From Torymus aiolomorphi (lineage: Eukaryota > Arthropoda > Insecta > Hymenoptera > Torymidae), in contig CM070877.1 of the NCBI GenBank assembly GCA_036365515.1, positions 66,662,522 to 66,726,521 on the forward strand: a DNA stretch of 64,000 nucleotides. Reading direction: 5' to 3'. Position numbers and translations under genes: made by a program. The notes under the pieces were generated by a model. That model did not search any database and had not been told where the DNA came from. It was given only the letters and a program-made list of their open reading frames with translations. Below are positions 43,552 to 55,087 of the stretch, piece after piece (positions within the stretch are counted from its first letter, which is position 1; every line of letters begins with the position of its first letter).

Positions 43552-44577
43552 ATAATGAAGAGTTTGCTGTCAATCAGAGATTAAGTGGTCTGACAGTTTT
43601 TAGTGACATAATCGATGGGCGATCAGCGCGGCTTGGTAAGTTTAAAATATTTCAAAATATTTCAAAATATTTCTAAAAAATTTATAATCATTGACATGCT
43701 ATTTTTCAGCTCTGGAGAGTCTACTAAATGACAATGATTCGAGTGACGTTACATATTTTTCCGGCGCGGAAGCCTACACGCCCACATACCCGCGGCGCGC
43801 CACGGGGACGTTTAATCCCGTCGCGCGCACTCTGAGTTTTGTTAGCAGTGATACCAGTGATGATGAAGATGGTGACGCTGATTCGGTTGTTATTATAGCC
43901 GATGTGCATGCTGACGGCGAGGGGGGTGAAGTTGCAGAACCTCCACGAGAGGTAGAAAGCCCTGCACTAATTCTAGGGAATATCCCTAACGGCGAGAAGG
44001 AGGAGGAGGAGGAAAGAGAGGTGCGAGAAGTAGCGAACGAAATCGAGCTTCAAGAACAAGCCATAGGCGAGTATCTTGCTGCGCACGAGCGTCTACCTTT
44101 CATCGATGAGGAGTTGTGGCTTCTGGCAAGCCAACCACCTGCTGTAGAGGCTGACGACCATTCCACCACTGCTGACAGTGTACGCAGAGAAAGACGGCAC
44201 ATACTGGCTGTGTTGTGTGCCACCGTCAACCAACCAGCGCCAGGATACAACATACGTGAGCGCCTCGAGCGCGTCGTCAACGAATGTAAGTAAATATTTC
44301 TTCTTATATTTTAAAATATATCCTTTTTAAAAATATTTTTCCGTGCGTACTTGCGCGAAGTCGCGATCGGTTTCTAACGCAGATTGCGGCATCGCTCCCC
44401 GAGATTGCTCGTTTGCGGGAGGTATGCGAGCGGGTATCAGGCAATCGCCAAGCATGGCTCCAGCGATGGTTTCGCGATCAAGCCGAAGACGAATCCTCGC
44501 CTTTGTATACAGAAAGCAATCTGCGGGATTTGGTGAATAGAGTTTTAGAAAGCTTTGTGGGCACCGTAGAACCTTAA
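43552..44577 (+). CDS. Spliced acidic protein of unknown function, first gene of Polinton 2
   Basis: An acceptor TTTTACAG at 43551 opens NEEFAVNQRLSGLTVFSD. The donor CTTG|GTAAGT (43636) and acceptor ATTTTTCAG (to 43709) join in phase to ALESLLNDNDSSDV. The large exon has a Ser/Asp-rich segment, an EEEEEREV tract and a helical ELWLLASQP to ERLERVVNE part. Another GTAAGT follows at 44289 and TTTCTAACGCAG at about 44381. The spliced phase would then read IAPRDCSF; the neighbouring frame reads SLPEIARLREVCERVS to VGTVEP (stop at 44577) and looks far more protein-like, so an indel or another acceptor is likely. The first exon is not located. Function unknown. Confidence 0.45.
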
Positions 44578-44807
44578 AACAAATCCCTCACCGTAAAAAC
44601 CATTAATCTATTTTAATATACTTTAATAAAGGCATCATTTGTTTTATTACAACTTAGGTCCGCTCACCCTCGCTGGTAGGTGGTGGTGGCACTGAGGAAG
44701 AGGAAGTTTATGATGCCAAAGACTACAACAGCGTACGGCGCCCCGGCGTGCGCTTCGCTGCTGTGGCTGAGGGACAGCAGTACCTGCACTCTTCGGAGTG
44801 CAAGGCC

Positions 44808-47565
44808 ATAGAGTAAGATTTTCAATTATAGAGCCACACGCGGATGTAAATCCCGTATTATGGGTAGAGACCGCGATTAGGGACATGCACGATTATATAA
44901 CGACACGCCTTCCGGGACATACATTAATGGGGATTACAATTTGTAATGAGCGATTTTCACGTGGTACGGGCGGGTTGTCGTTCAGGCCTGTCGCGAACAT
45001 TAATTACGCTGAGTTATGGAATTTAATAAGTTCCATAAGTCAGAGTAACGGAATTTTGGATATCGGGAACGGACTCGAGTTGCAGGTTTGCTATGTAGTA
45101 ATGTTCGTAGGTGCGGGTGGTGACTTAAAGTTAAGCGATTGGCGAAAGCACTCAATCGTTGTTATTAACAATGCCGATAATTTATGTTTCCCACGTGCGC
45201 TTGCGGTCGCATACATGTCTCTCAAGTCGTAGCTTTGCGATGAGGTGCACGCAGAATGACAAATGACTCGCGACGGGCGACGAACTTTGCAAAAAGAGTG
45301 CGCGAAAAGTCTCGTGGTTGGAGCGGGGGCAAATATTCCGGGTGATGGCTGTGGTTTTAAAGAGCTCGTGAGCTTTCAAAATTTTTTTCGCGCAAGTGGC
45401 ATTGCACTGGTTGTTTTCGAGAAACAAAATTGTGGAAGCGGTGAACCGGCGCGCTTTGATAGCCGTAATACTCTCCGGAAATTAAATGCCCCACTAACCG
45501 GTATTATTTATTTGATGGTTGAAGCGCGCGCACGACATTTTAATTTAATTACTAATTTATTCGGAGCGGCGGAATCGCGTTTTTTCTGTTCTTATTGTAA
45601 TAAGGCGTTCCGCTGCATAAACTAGCGCAAATGTGCGCGGACATGCGCGTGCTGTTGCGTTTCACCACCATGCAGAAGCGATCAAGTCGAAATGATAGAG
45701 TACGTGGATTCTGGGCGACAATTTTTCGGTCGCGAGTGTTTCGCGATTCACAAGCGTGCAGGCTCTTACAAAATAAATAATAAAAAAGTGTGCGACGTTG
45801 TGCGGCTGTGTGAGAATTGTATGCGCATTGTAGACATGTGTATCAGCGGAAACACAAGTGTGGTATCAGTTTTTATAGGCACTGTCAAAAGCTGCATGCC
45901 TTTAACGACTTGTGCTTCATGCAGCCGATCAGTGTTGTCGACCCGGGTAAAAAAAAAAAGAAATATCTTTATATTTTTTATGATTTTGGGACAACACAAG
46001 ACACTCCATATGGCGAAAATGCGCGCGTTCACGTACCTAATTTGTGCGTCGTGCACCAAGTATGCTCGGATTGCATCGGCGTGGACGACATACAAATAGA
46101 TTGCCCCACTTGCGGGGTGCGCGAATTCATTTCCACTCGCGATCCCGTTAAACAACTCTTGGAGCTATGTGTGCGAGTAAAGACAGATTTTGCCGAAATT
46201 GTGTGTATAGCGTACAATGCTCGCGCATTCGACTCTCAATTTATATTGAAAGAGTTGGCGAAAAGTACCGAGTATGGTTCGCCCCGCGTAATATTAAATG
46301 GTCACAATATTACGCAGCTAAAGTACGGGCGCACAAAGTTTCTTGATAGTATCAATTACTTTCAATTGAACTTTGCCTGATAAAGTGCAAAGTTTTACCG
46401 CCTCGTAATTTGATGCTGCCCGTGTTACCTGTAGAAATGCACTCTCGGCTGATTTTCGGACTCTGTCGCTCGTGATGCGAGGAATTGCGAGAGAGCGACT
46501 GTAATCACGAGCAAGCCGCTGAGCATGAATTTACAGGCACATGGGTTGTCCGCGAATTACAGAAGGCGATCGAACTTGGCTACTGAGTCACAGAAATATT
46601 TGTTATTTGGCAGTATGAGATCACGCAGTTCGATCCTGTCAAGGGTCTGGGTGGGCTGTTTGCCCCGTATGTTAATACCTTTCTCCGACTGAAGCAGCAG
46701 GCAAGCGGTTGGCCTGTTTGGTGTACAGACGAAAAGAGTAGAAGGCGGCATGTCGACAAGTACGAGCGCGAGGAGGGGATAAGGTTAGGCTCCGTAAGAA
46801 CAGAAAAAAATTCGGGGTTGCTTTCTGTCGCGAAATTATGTTTGAATTCCCTGTGGGGAAAATTCTGGCAACGCTCAAATATGAAACAAACGGCTGTTAT
46901 AAAAACACGCGAGGACTATTAAAACTTCTTACGGCGCCGGAAAAAGAAGTATTCGATGTTCTTATGGTCAACGAGAACCTTTTATACACGAATTGGCGCT
47001 TTCGTGAAGATGCTGTCGATGTTTCGAGTAATACAAATGTGGCAATAGCTGCGTATACAACCGCGCAGGCGCGTCTCGAGTTGTATTCTTATATTGAAAA
47101 ACTCACAGCAGCACGTTTTCTATACATGGACACGGACTCGTGTATTTCACATGTAAGAAAGACGACCCTACACAGTATACTCCGTCTCTGGGTGCTTTAT
47201 TCGACAACATCACAGATGAGCTAAAGGCCTACGGCGAGAGTACCTATATTACAAAGTTTCTCTCAGCGGGTCCAAAATTTTATACCTTCCGAGCTGTCGT
47301 ACCTTCTACCGGTGAAACTATCGAGTGCTGTAAGATTAAATGTATTAGCCTCAATAGCACCAATTCATGTATAATAAATTTCGAGAGCATCGCGCGATTG
47401 ATCGCAGCGTATTTTGAAAACGAAAGAGAGCCTATCGTTTTGAAACATAAACCGATCAGACGCACTTGCACCCAGGAAGTCACCACCCGCGACGAAAATG
47501 TTGTGTTCCGTAGATACTTTCGCGATGCTGTAACACTACCTTTTGGTTATAAGAGTGACGCATAG
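44808..47565 (+). pseudogene. Polinton DNA polymerase B, decayed
   Basis: Family B polymerase that would replicate the element. The N-terminal part reads FSIIEPHADVNPV...NADNLCFPRALAVAY, followed by a Cys-rich finger (FCSYCNKAF...CARTCACCC). Exonuclease block I reads YIFYDFGTTQDT, where relatives have Glu in place of the Gly. Block II is YNARAFDSQFIL. Motif B (LNSLWGKF, near 46,850) and motif C (YMDTDSCI, near 47,130) follow, then LNSTNSCIINF. Breaks: in-frame stops at 45230, 45257 and 45623, frame changes near 45,890 and 46,380, a damaged stretch 46,380-46,830, and more near 46,910 and 47,150. A different lineage from the PolB of Polinton 1. Confidence 0.87.
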
Positions 47566-47905
47566 TATGTATATTTTATAAAACTTGTAACTACGTGTAT
47601 TTATGTAAAATAAAAATTGTCCTTTTTATATATTTTATAAAAAATTATTTACCTGTCAAAATGTTCTATTATTTCTACCTATATCCAATCACTTTCCTCG
47701 CATTAGTACCTTGAAAAAAGCATGTAGTGATAGTAGCCCGTTATATTTTCTTAACAAAGTAATATACCAAATGTTTTATATCGTTTTTGAAGATTATAAA
47801 TTTCATGTTAAATATACTAAGAAGGTATTGTAGTATCAAAGTTGTGCCATGTTTTATAGGTAACTATATTGCTGGCTTGTGCAGACGTTGCAGTAGTTCT
47901 GCTTA
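47566..47905. other. AT-rich insertion between PolB and ATPase
   Basis: No gene. It is AT-rich like the flanks, unlike the Polinton around it, and it stands where the front of the ATPase gene should be. Confidence 0.5.
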
Positions 47906-47911
47906 TTGCTA

Positions 47912-48417
47912 GTCAACGCGCACGCGCGCGTGAATCAGCTAGTCACCGCGGATCAGTCCTTTCCCGCGTACGACCAGCTTGTCGCCACGTCGGTTCAGCT
48001 CATCTCGAAGAAAAAATTACTCATTCTCGATGATCTTATGCGAGAATCCTCGAGCGACGTTATTTTAGAATTGTTTACGAAAGGAAGTCATCACAAAAAT
48101 ATCAGTGTGATATTCATAACGCAAAATGTTTTTCCAAGGGAAAGGCGCAGCGTGACATAAGTTTAAATACAAAGTACCTAGTGCTGTTCAAAAATCAGCG
48201 CGACAAGGCGCAAATACAACATCTCGCGCGCCAAATCCATCCCGAAAACTCGGGTTTTCTCCGCGAAGCCTACGTAGACATCATGCGAGCACCACCCTCT
48301 TATCTCTTTATAGACCTCTCGCAAGACTGCCTCGATGAGTTTAGATTTCGCGCAAACATATTCCCCGATGACAGTGCGCATTATGCATACGTGCCCAAAT
48401 ACTTTAAATCACGCTGA
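47912..48417 (+). pseudogene. FtsK/HerA-type packaging ATPase, front missing, frameshifted
   Basis: The Walker B region KLLILDDLMRE, then SHHKNISVIFITQN and, after a frameshift near 48,155, LFKNQRDKAQIQHLARQI and FIDLSQ. These match the C-terminal two-thirds of the Polinton/A32-like ATPase that drives DNA into capsids. The P-loop (Walker A) is absent; AT-rich DNA stands in its place. Confidence 0.82.
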
Positions 48418-48421
48418 TTTG

Positions 48422-48811
48422 CTCGCCCGAACGTTAGTCGGGAAAAAACTATGGCCCCGTATGGACGTGCTGCCTCTTGTCGCGGCACGTTACCGCGCGG
48501 TAAATATTTTGCAGAAACATCGCAAAGCCATAGCCCGAGCGGCTGACAAACCCCTTGTCAAGTGTATATGCGTGTACGTGTTGAACTTTTTACACGGGGT
48601 CGTAAAATTATCAGATAGAGAGAAGAGACGATTGAGCAAGCATAAACACCCAAAGTACTCGCACCCAAAGCGCGACTCTTGCTTCAGCACTGGAGGACAG
48701 CGGTTCCCGAGCGTCTAAAGTGAGACAATGCAGGCACTGTGAGCATCGATGGCCGACAAGTGGTGCGCTCGAGTATAATCGAGTTACTTCTCGACACACT
48801 GAAGAAACCCC
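48422..48811 (+). pseudogene. Conserved short Polinton ORF after the ATPase
   Basis: A helical, basic protein: NILQKHRKAIARAADKP, then VLNFLHGVVKLSDREKRRLSK. This layout is common directly after the ATPase in Polintons; relatives continue with a gly-rich tail, here out of frame after about 48,640. Function unknown. Confidence 0.5.
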
Positions 48812-49047
48812 CGTGTGGAGAAGGAAGAACCGCCTGTCGGGCGCTTTGAGTTTGCAAAATTTCTCAAAACTAGCGAGACGCTCATTAACCTCATCGAAAA
48901 TCCCAAACATTTGAAAATTGGATGGTTATTGACGGCAACAGCGAATATGGATAAACGGCGTTTGCCACGGCAACAGACTATAGCCGGCGGAGAAAATAAC
49001 AAATCCTCGCCTATGCTAACACGCAGTAAAAAGCAGGCCAAGAAAAA
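48812..49047 (+). pseudogene. Unassigned coding-like stretch before the integrase
   Basis: Open in one frame: FAKFLKTSETLINLIENPKH, then GWLLTATANMDKRR and a basic tail that overlaps the integrase start. It may be a remnant of the integrase N-terminus or a small gene; not recognised. Confidence 0.3.
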
Positions 49048-50149
49048 ATGGATGTACTTTTATATATAAACGAGATGCCATACGGAAAACAATACTACGA
49101 TCTCGAGCATGAGGCGGGTTACGCAGGTGCGCGAAACATTCTTCGCGTAAATTCCAAGAAGGAGAAGAAAAAAATTTACGTGTGGCTGAGCAATCAAGAC
49201 GCCCACACGCTTCATCACCCGATAAAAAGAAGATTCCCACGCCTGTCGTACAATGTAACGAACGTTGATGACGTGTGGGAGTGCGATCTACTTCAGCTGA
49301 CGTCGATAATGGATTATAACGACGGGTACTGCTATATTCTCGTGGCCATCGATGTACTCGGTTAGTTCGCCTGGGTTGAACCACTGAAGGATAAAACCGC
49401 GCGCAACGTGTTTTCAAGCGAATTACCGACAGAGCGAAGCCATGTGCGTGCAGACCGATCGTGGCAAGGAATTTCTTGACGCCGCTTTTCAAAATCTTCT
49501 CAAGCACATGGAGATCGGCTTTCGTGTTCCTAGAAATCCAGATGTCAATGCAGCGGTGGTCGAGCGGCTCAACAGAATGCTGCGTGAGCTCATATGTAGA
49601 TATTTCCCGCATCGAAACATCAAGCGATACATCGATGTTCTGCACAAAATTGTGTATGCGTACAATGATTCTCAGCACAGCAGTATGCGAATGCGCCCAG
49701 AAGAGGTCAACCTTTACAACGCCGTGCGAGCCCGCGAAAACCTGGCAAAGCGCACGCGCTCCATTTATCGCCGCTCCACCATGCCCCACCGTAAATTGAC
49801 CGTGAGTGACCTCGTCCGTGTCTGTCGAACAAAGAACACCTTCGAGCGCGGATACGAAAAAAATTTCAGTGAGGAGATTTTCAAGATAATACGCGTATCT
49901 CCGCGGCAAGGACTGTACATATACGTATTGGCGAACTTAAACGGGGAAATAATTGACGGCTTCTTTTACAACGAAGAGCACGTTTTGGTCGGGCAAGATC
50001 GTCTGACTGGCGATAAGAGCTTCAAAATCGAGCATATTGTGCGCACGAAAGGTTGCGGTGCCAACAAACAAGCGCCCGCCAAGTGGCTAGGTTATCCCGA
50101 TAAATTTAATTCTTGGGTGAAAGCGAGTCAACTCAAGAGCATTTCGTAA
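49048..50149 (+). pseudogene. Retroviral-type integrase of Polinton, with chromodomain-like end
   Basis: Inserts element DNA using a D,D,E core. LEHEAGYAGARNILR and AHTLHHPIKRRF precede the first Asp in VWECDLLQL. IDVLG is followed by a TAG (49363). After a frameshift and a short deletion near 49,400-49,440 the second Asp is in QTDRGKEFLD and the Glu in AAVVERLNRML. HSSMRMRPEEVN and an SH3-like DLVRVCRTK follow. The end, CGANKQAPAKWLGYPDKFNSW, is chromodomain-like, common in these integrases. The stop and shift make it inactive as read. Confidence 0.88.
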
Positions 50150-50165
50150 AAAATCTCGAGCAAGC

Positions 50166-50851
50166 ATGGACGCGAACTGGTGGAAATTCACGTACCATGT
50201 ATTATAATATCGTGCATTTTCAAGACAATGATGCCTTTTATACTTTTAGTTCGTACACCGTAGACGACGAACAGAGTGAGAACAAATACTGCCATTTCCC
50301 AGTCGGCATTTACGACTTTCTCCAATAGCTGGCAGACGCTATAAACAATTCGAATGACTCTTATAAGCATCATATGCTTGAATCTGTAGAGCAACGGCTA
50401 TCATGACATCAGACGCGAGTGCGATTGCCAACAGCCACACGCGATTCATTTCAACGAAACAATTAGGCGTATTTTTGGCTTCGATGACGCGCCCTGGAAA
50501 AAAACTCTGCTTATGACCTTTAACCATGACGCACAGCGGGACGTTGTAGCCGAGAGACTAGCTTCGCTCTCTCATGCCATTCCCGACCAACTGTACGTTT
50601 ATACAGATATTTGTGAGCCCTACACAGTGGGGGACACACAGGCCTCGCTCTTGCGTATCGTTTCCTTGGGTAACTCAAAATTCAGATACGGCTGCCGTGC
50701 TGTGCAGCGTTTCACGCCCGCCCACTACATACCGCTTCTGTATCACAATTTTCACAATATTATCATCGATATAAGAGACCAGCTCGGCCAGCGCATTCTA
50801 TTCGAGTTCGGTACGCTGACCGTGATACGCCATTTCAGACGAAGTCACTGA
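50166..50851 (+). pseudogene. Polinton minor capsid (penton-type) protein, frameshifted
   Basis: Fragments in at least three frames, FHFPVGIYDFLQ and ADAINNSND-like, then FNETIRRIFGFDD, followed by a long readable part 50513-50851: LYVYTDICEPYTVGDTQASL...LRIVSL, YIPLLYHNFHNIIIDIRD, FEFGTLTVIRHFRR. The pattern (VGD, LLR, IxIxIRD, HFRR) is that of Polinton minor jelly-roll proteins. It would cap capsid vertices. Confidence 0.75.
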
Positions 50852-50852
50852 G

Positions 50853-51269
50853 ATGTCTCATTACACTAGATACTACGATGAGCAGATAGGTATCCGGAGT
50901 GAGGTGAGAACCGTTTTCGCTGATTCGTCCTTTCAGAGAGAGAGCGGCGTTGGCTCTTGATTAGGTGGCCTCTTTCGCCGCATTCTGCCATACGTCAGGA
51001 GTGACACTAAGGCCGTCGAGAAAGAGACCTTGCGCGCAGGTATGAAAATGATAGACGATGTCGCAAAAAATGGTGACAATTTCAAGGAGACCATAAAATC
51101 GAGAGCCGGAGAATCGAGACGCCATCTCAAAAGAAAAGCGGTAGAGAAAATTAGGGAAATCATGAAGGGGTCAGGGTATAAAACTACCAGGCGCGTCAAA
51201 CGGCAACGACAGCCGACAAAGGTAGGTGCAACCGCTCGTACCTCGCGACCCAAGCGTAAGAAAAATTGA
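50853..51269 (+). pseudogene. pX-like basic protein, one in-frame stop
   Basis: From MSHYTRYYDEQIG through a conserved SSFQRESGVGS block, an in-frame TGA near 50,958, GGLFRRILPYVRSDTKAVEK, a helical stretch, then GSGYKTTRRVKRQRQPTK and a basic tail. Polintons carry such a protein between the two capsid genes, and the GSGYK end is typical. DNA condensation or membrane contact inside the virion is inferred by analogy to adenovirus core and pVI proteins. Confidence 0.65.
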
Positions 51270-51370
51270 CAGCCAATTCGCGCAAGACTCGTAAAGCGAG
51301 CAGGAGAAAGCGAACAAAATCCGCTTTTCGGGACATTAATGATATTTTCGGGCCAAAATAAATCTTGAAA

Positions 51371-52579
51371 ATGTCTTTCTTGCACCCTCACTCGCAAGAG
51401 TGTATGTCGAGCGAACTCGACCTTTTCTCCCTCCCATCTACTCAAACCTCCATCGAGGGCAGCAGTTTTTTGAACTATAAGCCCGTCTCTTCGATCAGCG
51501 ACGAAGGCGATCCGCCCATCGAATTCATCGCACCTAGTGTCAGCGAGCATTACATCAATCTCGCACACACCGTGCTCTTCGTCAAGGCCCAAATACTTCC
51601 CAACGTCGATGTCGACACATATCTAAAAGTTGGTCCTGTAAACAATCTTCGTCATTCAATGTTCAATCAAATCGATATTTTTCTCAATCAGAAGCTGGCC
51701 TCTCCACCCTTCAACATGTATACGTACATAGCTTACATAGAGTCACTGCTGAGCTATTCCCCCGGTTCGAACAAAGACCTCGTTCAGAGGCAATACTTTA
51801 CGAAAGAGGGGCGTGCATTCGATATAATTGGCCATCTGCACTGCGACTTGTTTAATTATGATAAAATGCTCATCAATGGCATCGAAATGAGAGTGCGCCT
51901 GGTGCGTAACAAGGTTGCATTTTGCCTGATGGATTCAACAAATTACGGCCTCGGAATAAAAATAAAAGAAGCTACCTTTATTGTTCGGCGCGTCAAGATA
52001 AATACCGGTATTTTGATCGCCCTCGCCAATACACTGGCCAAAGCAACAGCCAAATACCCCATTACGCTCGTCGAGGTGAAAACATCTACGCTTCACACTG
52101 GTATACTAGGCGATAGCATTGATAATGCGATTCTGGACCAACTGCCGAAACGTATAGTCATCGGTTTCGTCAATAACAAAGCGTTCAATGGAAATCGAGC
52201 ACTAAACCCATTCAATTTTCAACACTTTGACATAAATTATCTCTCGCTATGTATCGACGGAATTCTAATACCAAGCAAACCGTTACAACCGCACTTTACA
52301 GGTAACAGCGGAACGTTTATCGAGGCATTCCAAACACTCTACTCAGGCGCAGGGATACATTTTCTCGGCGAGGGCCCAGGCATAAACTGTTAGAACTATT
52401 CAATGGGGTATTTTCTTACGGCATTCAATCTTACACCCTATTTAACAGCGCATTGCCACTCTCATTGGAACCTCGTACGCTCGGGCAGTGTGCATATCGA
52501 AGTGGGCTTCGTGACGGCGCCGACTGTTACAAAAACTGCATTGTTTACGCAGAGTATGATAACGGATATCAGCGCCTAA
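51371..52579 (+). pseudogene. Polinton major capsid protein (double jelly-roll), one stop and a late frameshift
   Basis: The best preserved virion gene. MSFLHPHSQECMSSELDLF start (ATG at 51371), TQTSIEGS, PVNNLRHSMFNQIDIFLN, YIAYIESLLSYS, DIIGHLHCDLFN, PKRIVIGFVNN and NPFNFQHFDINYLSL. These are the landmarks of the family also annotated as F54H12.2-like in animals. A TAG at 52391 interrupts it before the final YFLTAFNLTPYLT...HWNLVRSGSVHIEV part, and the last strand is in another frame (IVYAEYDN, near 52,545). About 340 of some 410 codons are open. Confidence 0.85.
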
Positions 52580-52736
52580 GCGCTCACGCAAGAGCAGAAG
52601 ATGGCGGGCCAACAGGGGCGCTACGTGTCACATTGCCGCAGTCATAAAATGAGGGGAAGCGTGGCCCTCACATGCGGCCTTTCTCGCGTCACTTTGCTTT
52701 TTCTCTTACACGCGAGCACACACGACTCTACACACA

Positions 52737-53384
52737 ATGAACTACGTAATCGATATTCAAGGTTTCTGTGATTCGGAGAAAAAGTTTCTGCCCAAGGAAG
52801 TAGCTATCACGAACCTGCAAAAGAAAATTAGTGATCATTGTATAGTACAAGCGCCGCATAGCTTTGCCGACTTGACGGACGATGTCAAAGAGACAAACAC
52901 CTTTCTAGCTGTCGAAATTCACGGTGTTTATTGGTTTGGCTGCGAAGTAACGCTTCGCCAGCTATATCAGCATCTTTACAACATTGCCAGAGTATCGCGA
53001 ACAATTTTTGTGCGCGGCGAGGACAAGACCCGCTACATCGAAGCGCTTTTCGGACACTGCGTCATTAACTTGAAAAAATTTAATTCACCGTCGTTTAAAA
53101 AGCTCAACAGAATGTTCCCAGACAATGCACTGTGCGCCACGCATTCAACCAAAATCTTTTTAGCCAAAAGAGAGTTTTATGCTCTTTACAAAGTTCATCA
53201 GCTAAACAAGTGGCTGCGCTCGATACTTCCTGCGAAATGGAAAGCGCTTCCTAAAGAAAAATTGAAAAGTGAAATGTTCCTTACAGCAGTTTACGAGTAC
53301 GAGCGGAGAGATACAAATAGTGACAGCAACGATAATAATGACATATACTTTTCCGCCATCGCCGGCGACACATCTTCCGACTGA
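52737..53384 (+). CDS. Conserved Polinton protein of unknown function (intact)
   Basis: 215 codons with a clean ATG. NYVIDIQGFCDSEKKFLPKE opens the domain, then APHSFADL, HGVYWFGCEVTL, and FVRGEDKTRYIEALFG. Relatives in Polintons and insect genomes keep the same D-x-Q-G-F, HG-x-x-W and V-x-G-x-x-K pattern. The first block (V-D-I-Q-G-F) recalls an RNase H-like strand with an acidic residue, so a nuclease fold is possible; not shown. Tail Ser/Asp-rich. The gap to the protease is 11 bp, a co-ordinate unit. Confidence 0.7.
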   Translation: MNYVIDIQGFCDSEKKFLPKEVAITNLQKKISDHCIVQAPHSFADLTDDVKETNTFLAVEIHGVYWFGCEVTLRQLYQHLYNIARVSRTIFVRGEDKTRYIEALFGHCVINLKKFNSPSFKKLNRMFPDNALCATHSTKIFLAKREFYALYKVHQLNKWLRSILPAKWKALPKEKLKSEMFLTAVYEYERRDTNSDSNDNNDIYFSAIAGDTSSD

Positions 53385-53395
53385 AAAAAAAAAAA

Positions 53396-53923
53396 ATGAA
53401 TACGAATGAAATAACGCGTGCCATCTGCAGGCTCTCTGCTAATTCGCTCGGCGTTTCTGCAGCCAATCACATCCCAAGCCGCTTGAGCCGCCCATCGGCA
53501 GTCATTGCAAATCTCGACACAGCGGACAAGTCCGGCTCTCATTGGGTGGGTTTCTACATAGACAGTCATGCAAGAGGTACCTATTTCGATAGCTGTGGGC
53601 TACCACCATCGTCGCGACATTATCTCGATCGACTCAGAAGAAATTGCAACTGGTTCAGGTCGAACAAGAAGAAGTTGCAAAGTTTCGATTCTAAAGTGTG
53701 CGGTGAATATTGCGTCCTATTTTTGCATTTTATGTGTAGCGGGTTTACTTTACGAAAATTTTGTAACATCTTTACGACGGATGCTCGCGCCAATGACCAA
53801 ATAGCTGCTAAATTTTATAATATTATAAAGGACAAAAAATTAAAAAAGAAGGACGTGCGTACAATTTCCCGCGTGCTACTTCACAAGGGTACGGTTCGTG
53901 CACTCAGGTATGTAGGCCAATGA
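53396..53923 (+). CDS. Adenain-like cysteine protease (intact)
   Basis: 175 codons. LSANSLGVSAANHIP is followed by the catalytic His in GSHWVGFYID, an acidic partner in YFDSCGLPP and the nucleophile region VCGEYCVLFLHF. This is the adenovirus-type (C5/C48-like) endopeptidase of Polintons that matures capsid proteins. Length and order are normal for the family. It ends in a basic tail. One of the few virion genes of this copy without a break. Confidence 0.83.
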   Translation: MNTNEITRAICRLSANSLGVSAANHIPSRLSRPSAVIANLDTADKSGSHWVGFYIDSHARGTYFDSCGLPPSSRHYLDRLRRNCNWFRSNKKKLQSFDSKVCGEYCVLFLHFMCSGFTLRKFCNIFTTDARANDQIAAKFYNIIKDKKLKKKDVRTISRVLLHKGTVRALRYVGQ

Positions 53924-55087
53924 CTCATTATTAATCTCTCTCACTTGAAGATATATTTTGCATTGTTGGTCCAGATTTGTAAACTAATACATGTATGCCT
54001 GATTGTTCATTACTTGTAATATCTTAATATTGAAATGAATCAGCCCCGGTTCAAATCCACTTTTATGTATCCGTAGTTAATTTTAAGCATCGTTTGTGTC
54101 CATCTCGGTTAAACGATATGTATTCGTAGTTTGTAAGTTTTTGTTTCTTTTAAAAATTTATGTATTCATAGTTTGTAAGTTTATGTATTCATAGTTTGTA
54201 AGTTTGATCGAATAAACAAAAAAATCACACTTATCATGTCTTCATTTACAGACCTTTCATTTTCCCACTTCTGAAAAAAAACAGTTAAATTCATTTTTCC
54301 TCCCGCAAGAGAGTATTAGAAATATTTTCTTATGTTACGAAATACTTACGCATGAAAAATTTTATCACAATCATATACACATTTCCTTCACACGCAACTT
54401 ATACTTAGCGCCACTTAAAAATCGTTGAACAAATAACGCATTCACGTGAAAAATTTATTAATGTATACGCTTGAACTCGTAATCAGTTACACATTTCCTT
54501 TCTCACACATATCGTAAAATCGAGAGTACACTCTTGAAACTGCCCATTCAAACCGTTGAACAATTGACACATTCATGGCGAGGGTGATGTGTTCTTAGAA
54601 CCACTTAACGCAGTTATCGGGTACAATCATAACCATAAATAGTTACATGCCACATCATGCATTTCCTTCTCACGAAAATCTTTGTCGAGAGTACGTGGTT
54701 GAAAGCGCTAAACAATGGACGCATTCATAACGACAATTATTGGTAACGCTTTTCACTGTTATCGGATACAACCATAAACCTGAGAGTTTTCTCGCCGCCT
54801 ATCCCCACCGCTTGATACGTTGCGTCATACACGTGCTCTCATTTGCTACGCTGCCATCCCCCACTGTCGGCCCCCTACCACCTCTCGAGACGCATACCCA
54901 AACTAATAGCGCAACCGACGACATTACGTCAGTCTAGTAGATCACGCAGCACCAGCAGTCAAGTCAGCTGTAGAAACCACGCATCAGTATTTCTTTGCAT
55001 AAAGTGGGCCGTACACTCATACAACGACATTGCTTCAGCATCAGCCACGAGCATTACTATTTTCTTTTTAAAACAACTGTTTTAAAA
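53924..55087. other. Intergenic, diverged repeats of about 110-170 bp
   Basis: No gene seen. 54,360-54,790 contains three loose copies of an ACATTTCCTT...GTTGAACAA(T)...CGCATTCA pattern, and 54,150-54,205 two copies of TTTATGTATTCATAGTTTG. Possibly promoter or replication sequence of Polinton 2. Confidence 0.45.

Noticed and set aside
45766..46155. Minus-strand ORF over PolB
   Set aside because: Shadow of PolB codons; no motif.
49016..49909. 297-codon minus-strand ORF across the integrase
   Set aside because: Antisense to the clear integrase motifs on +; no family resemblance.
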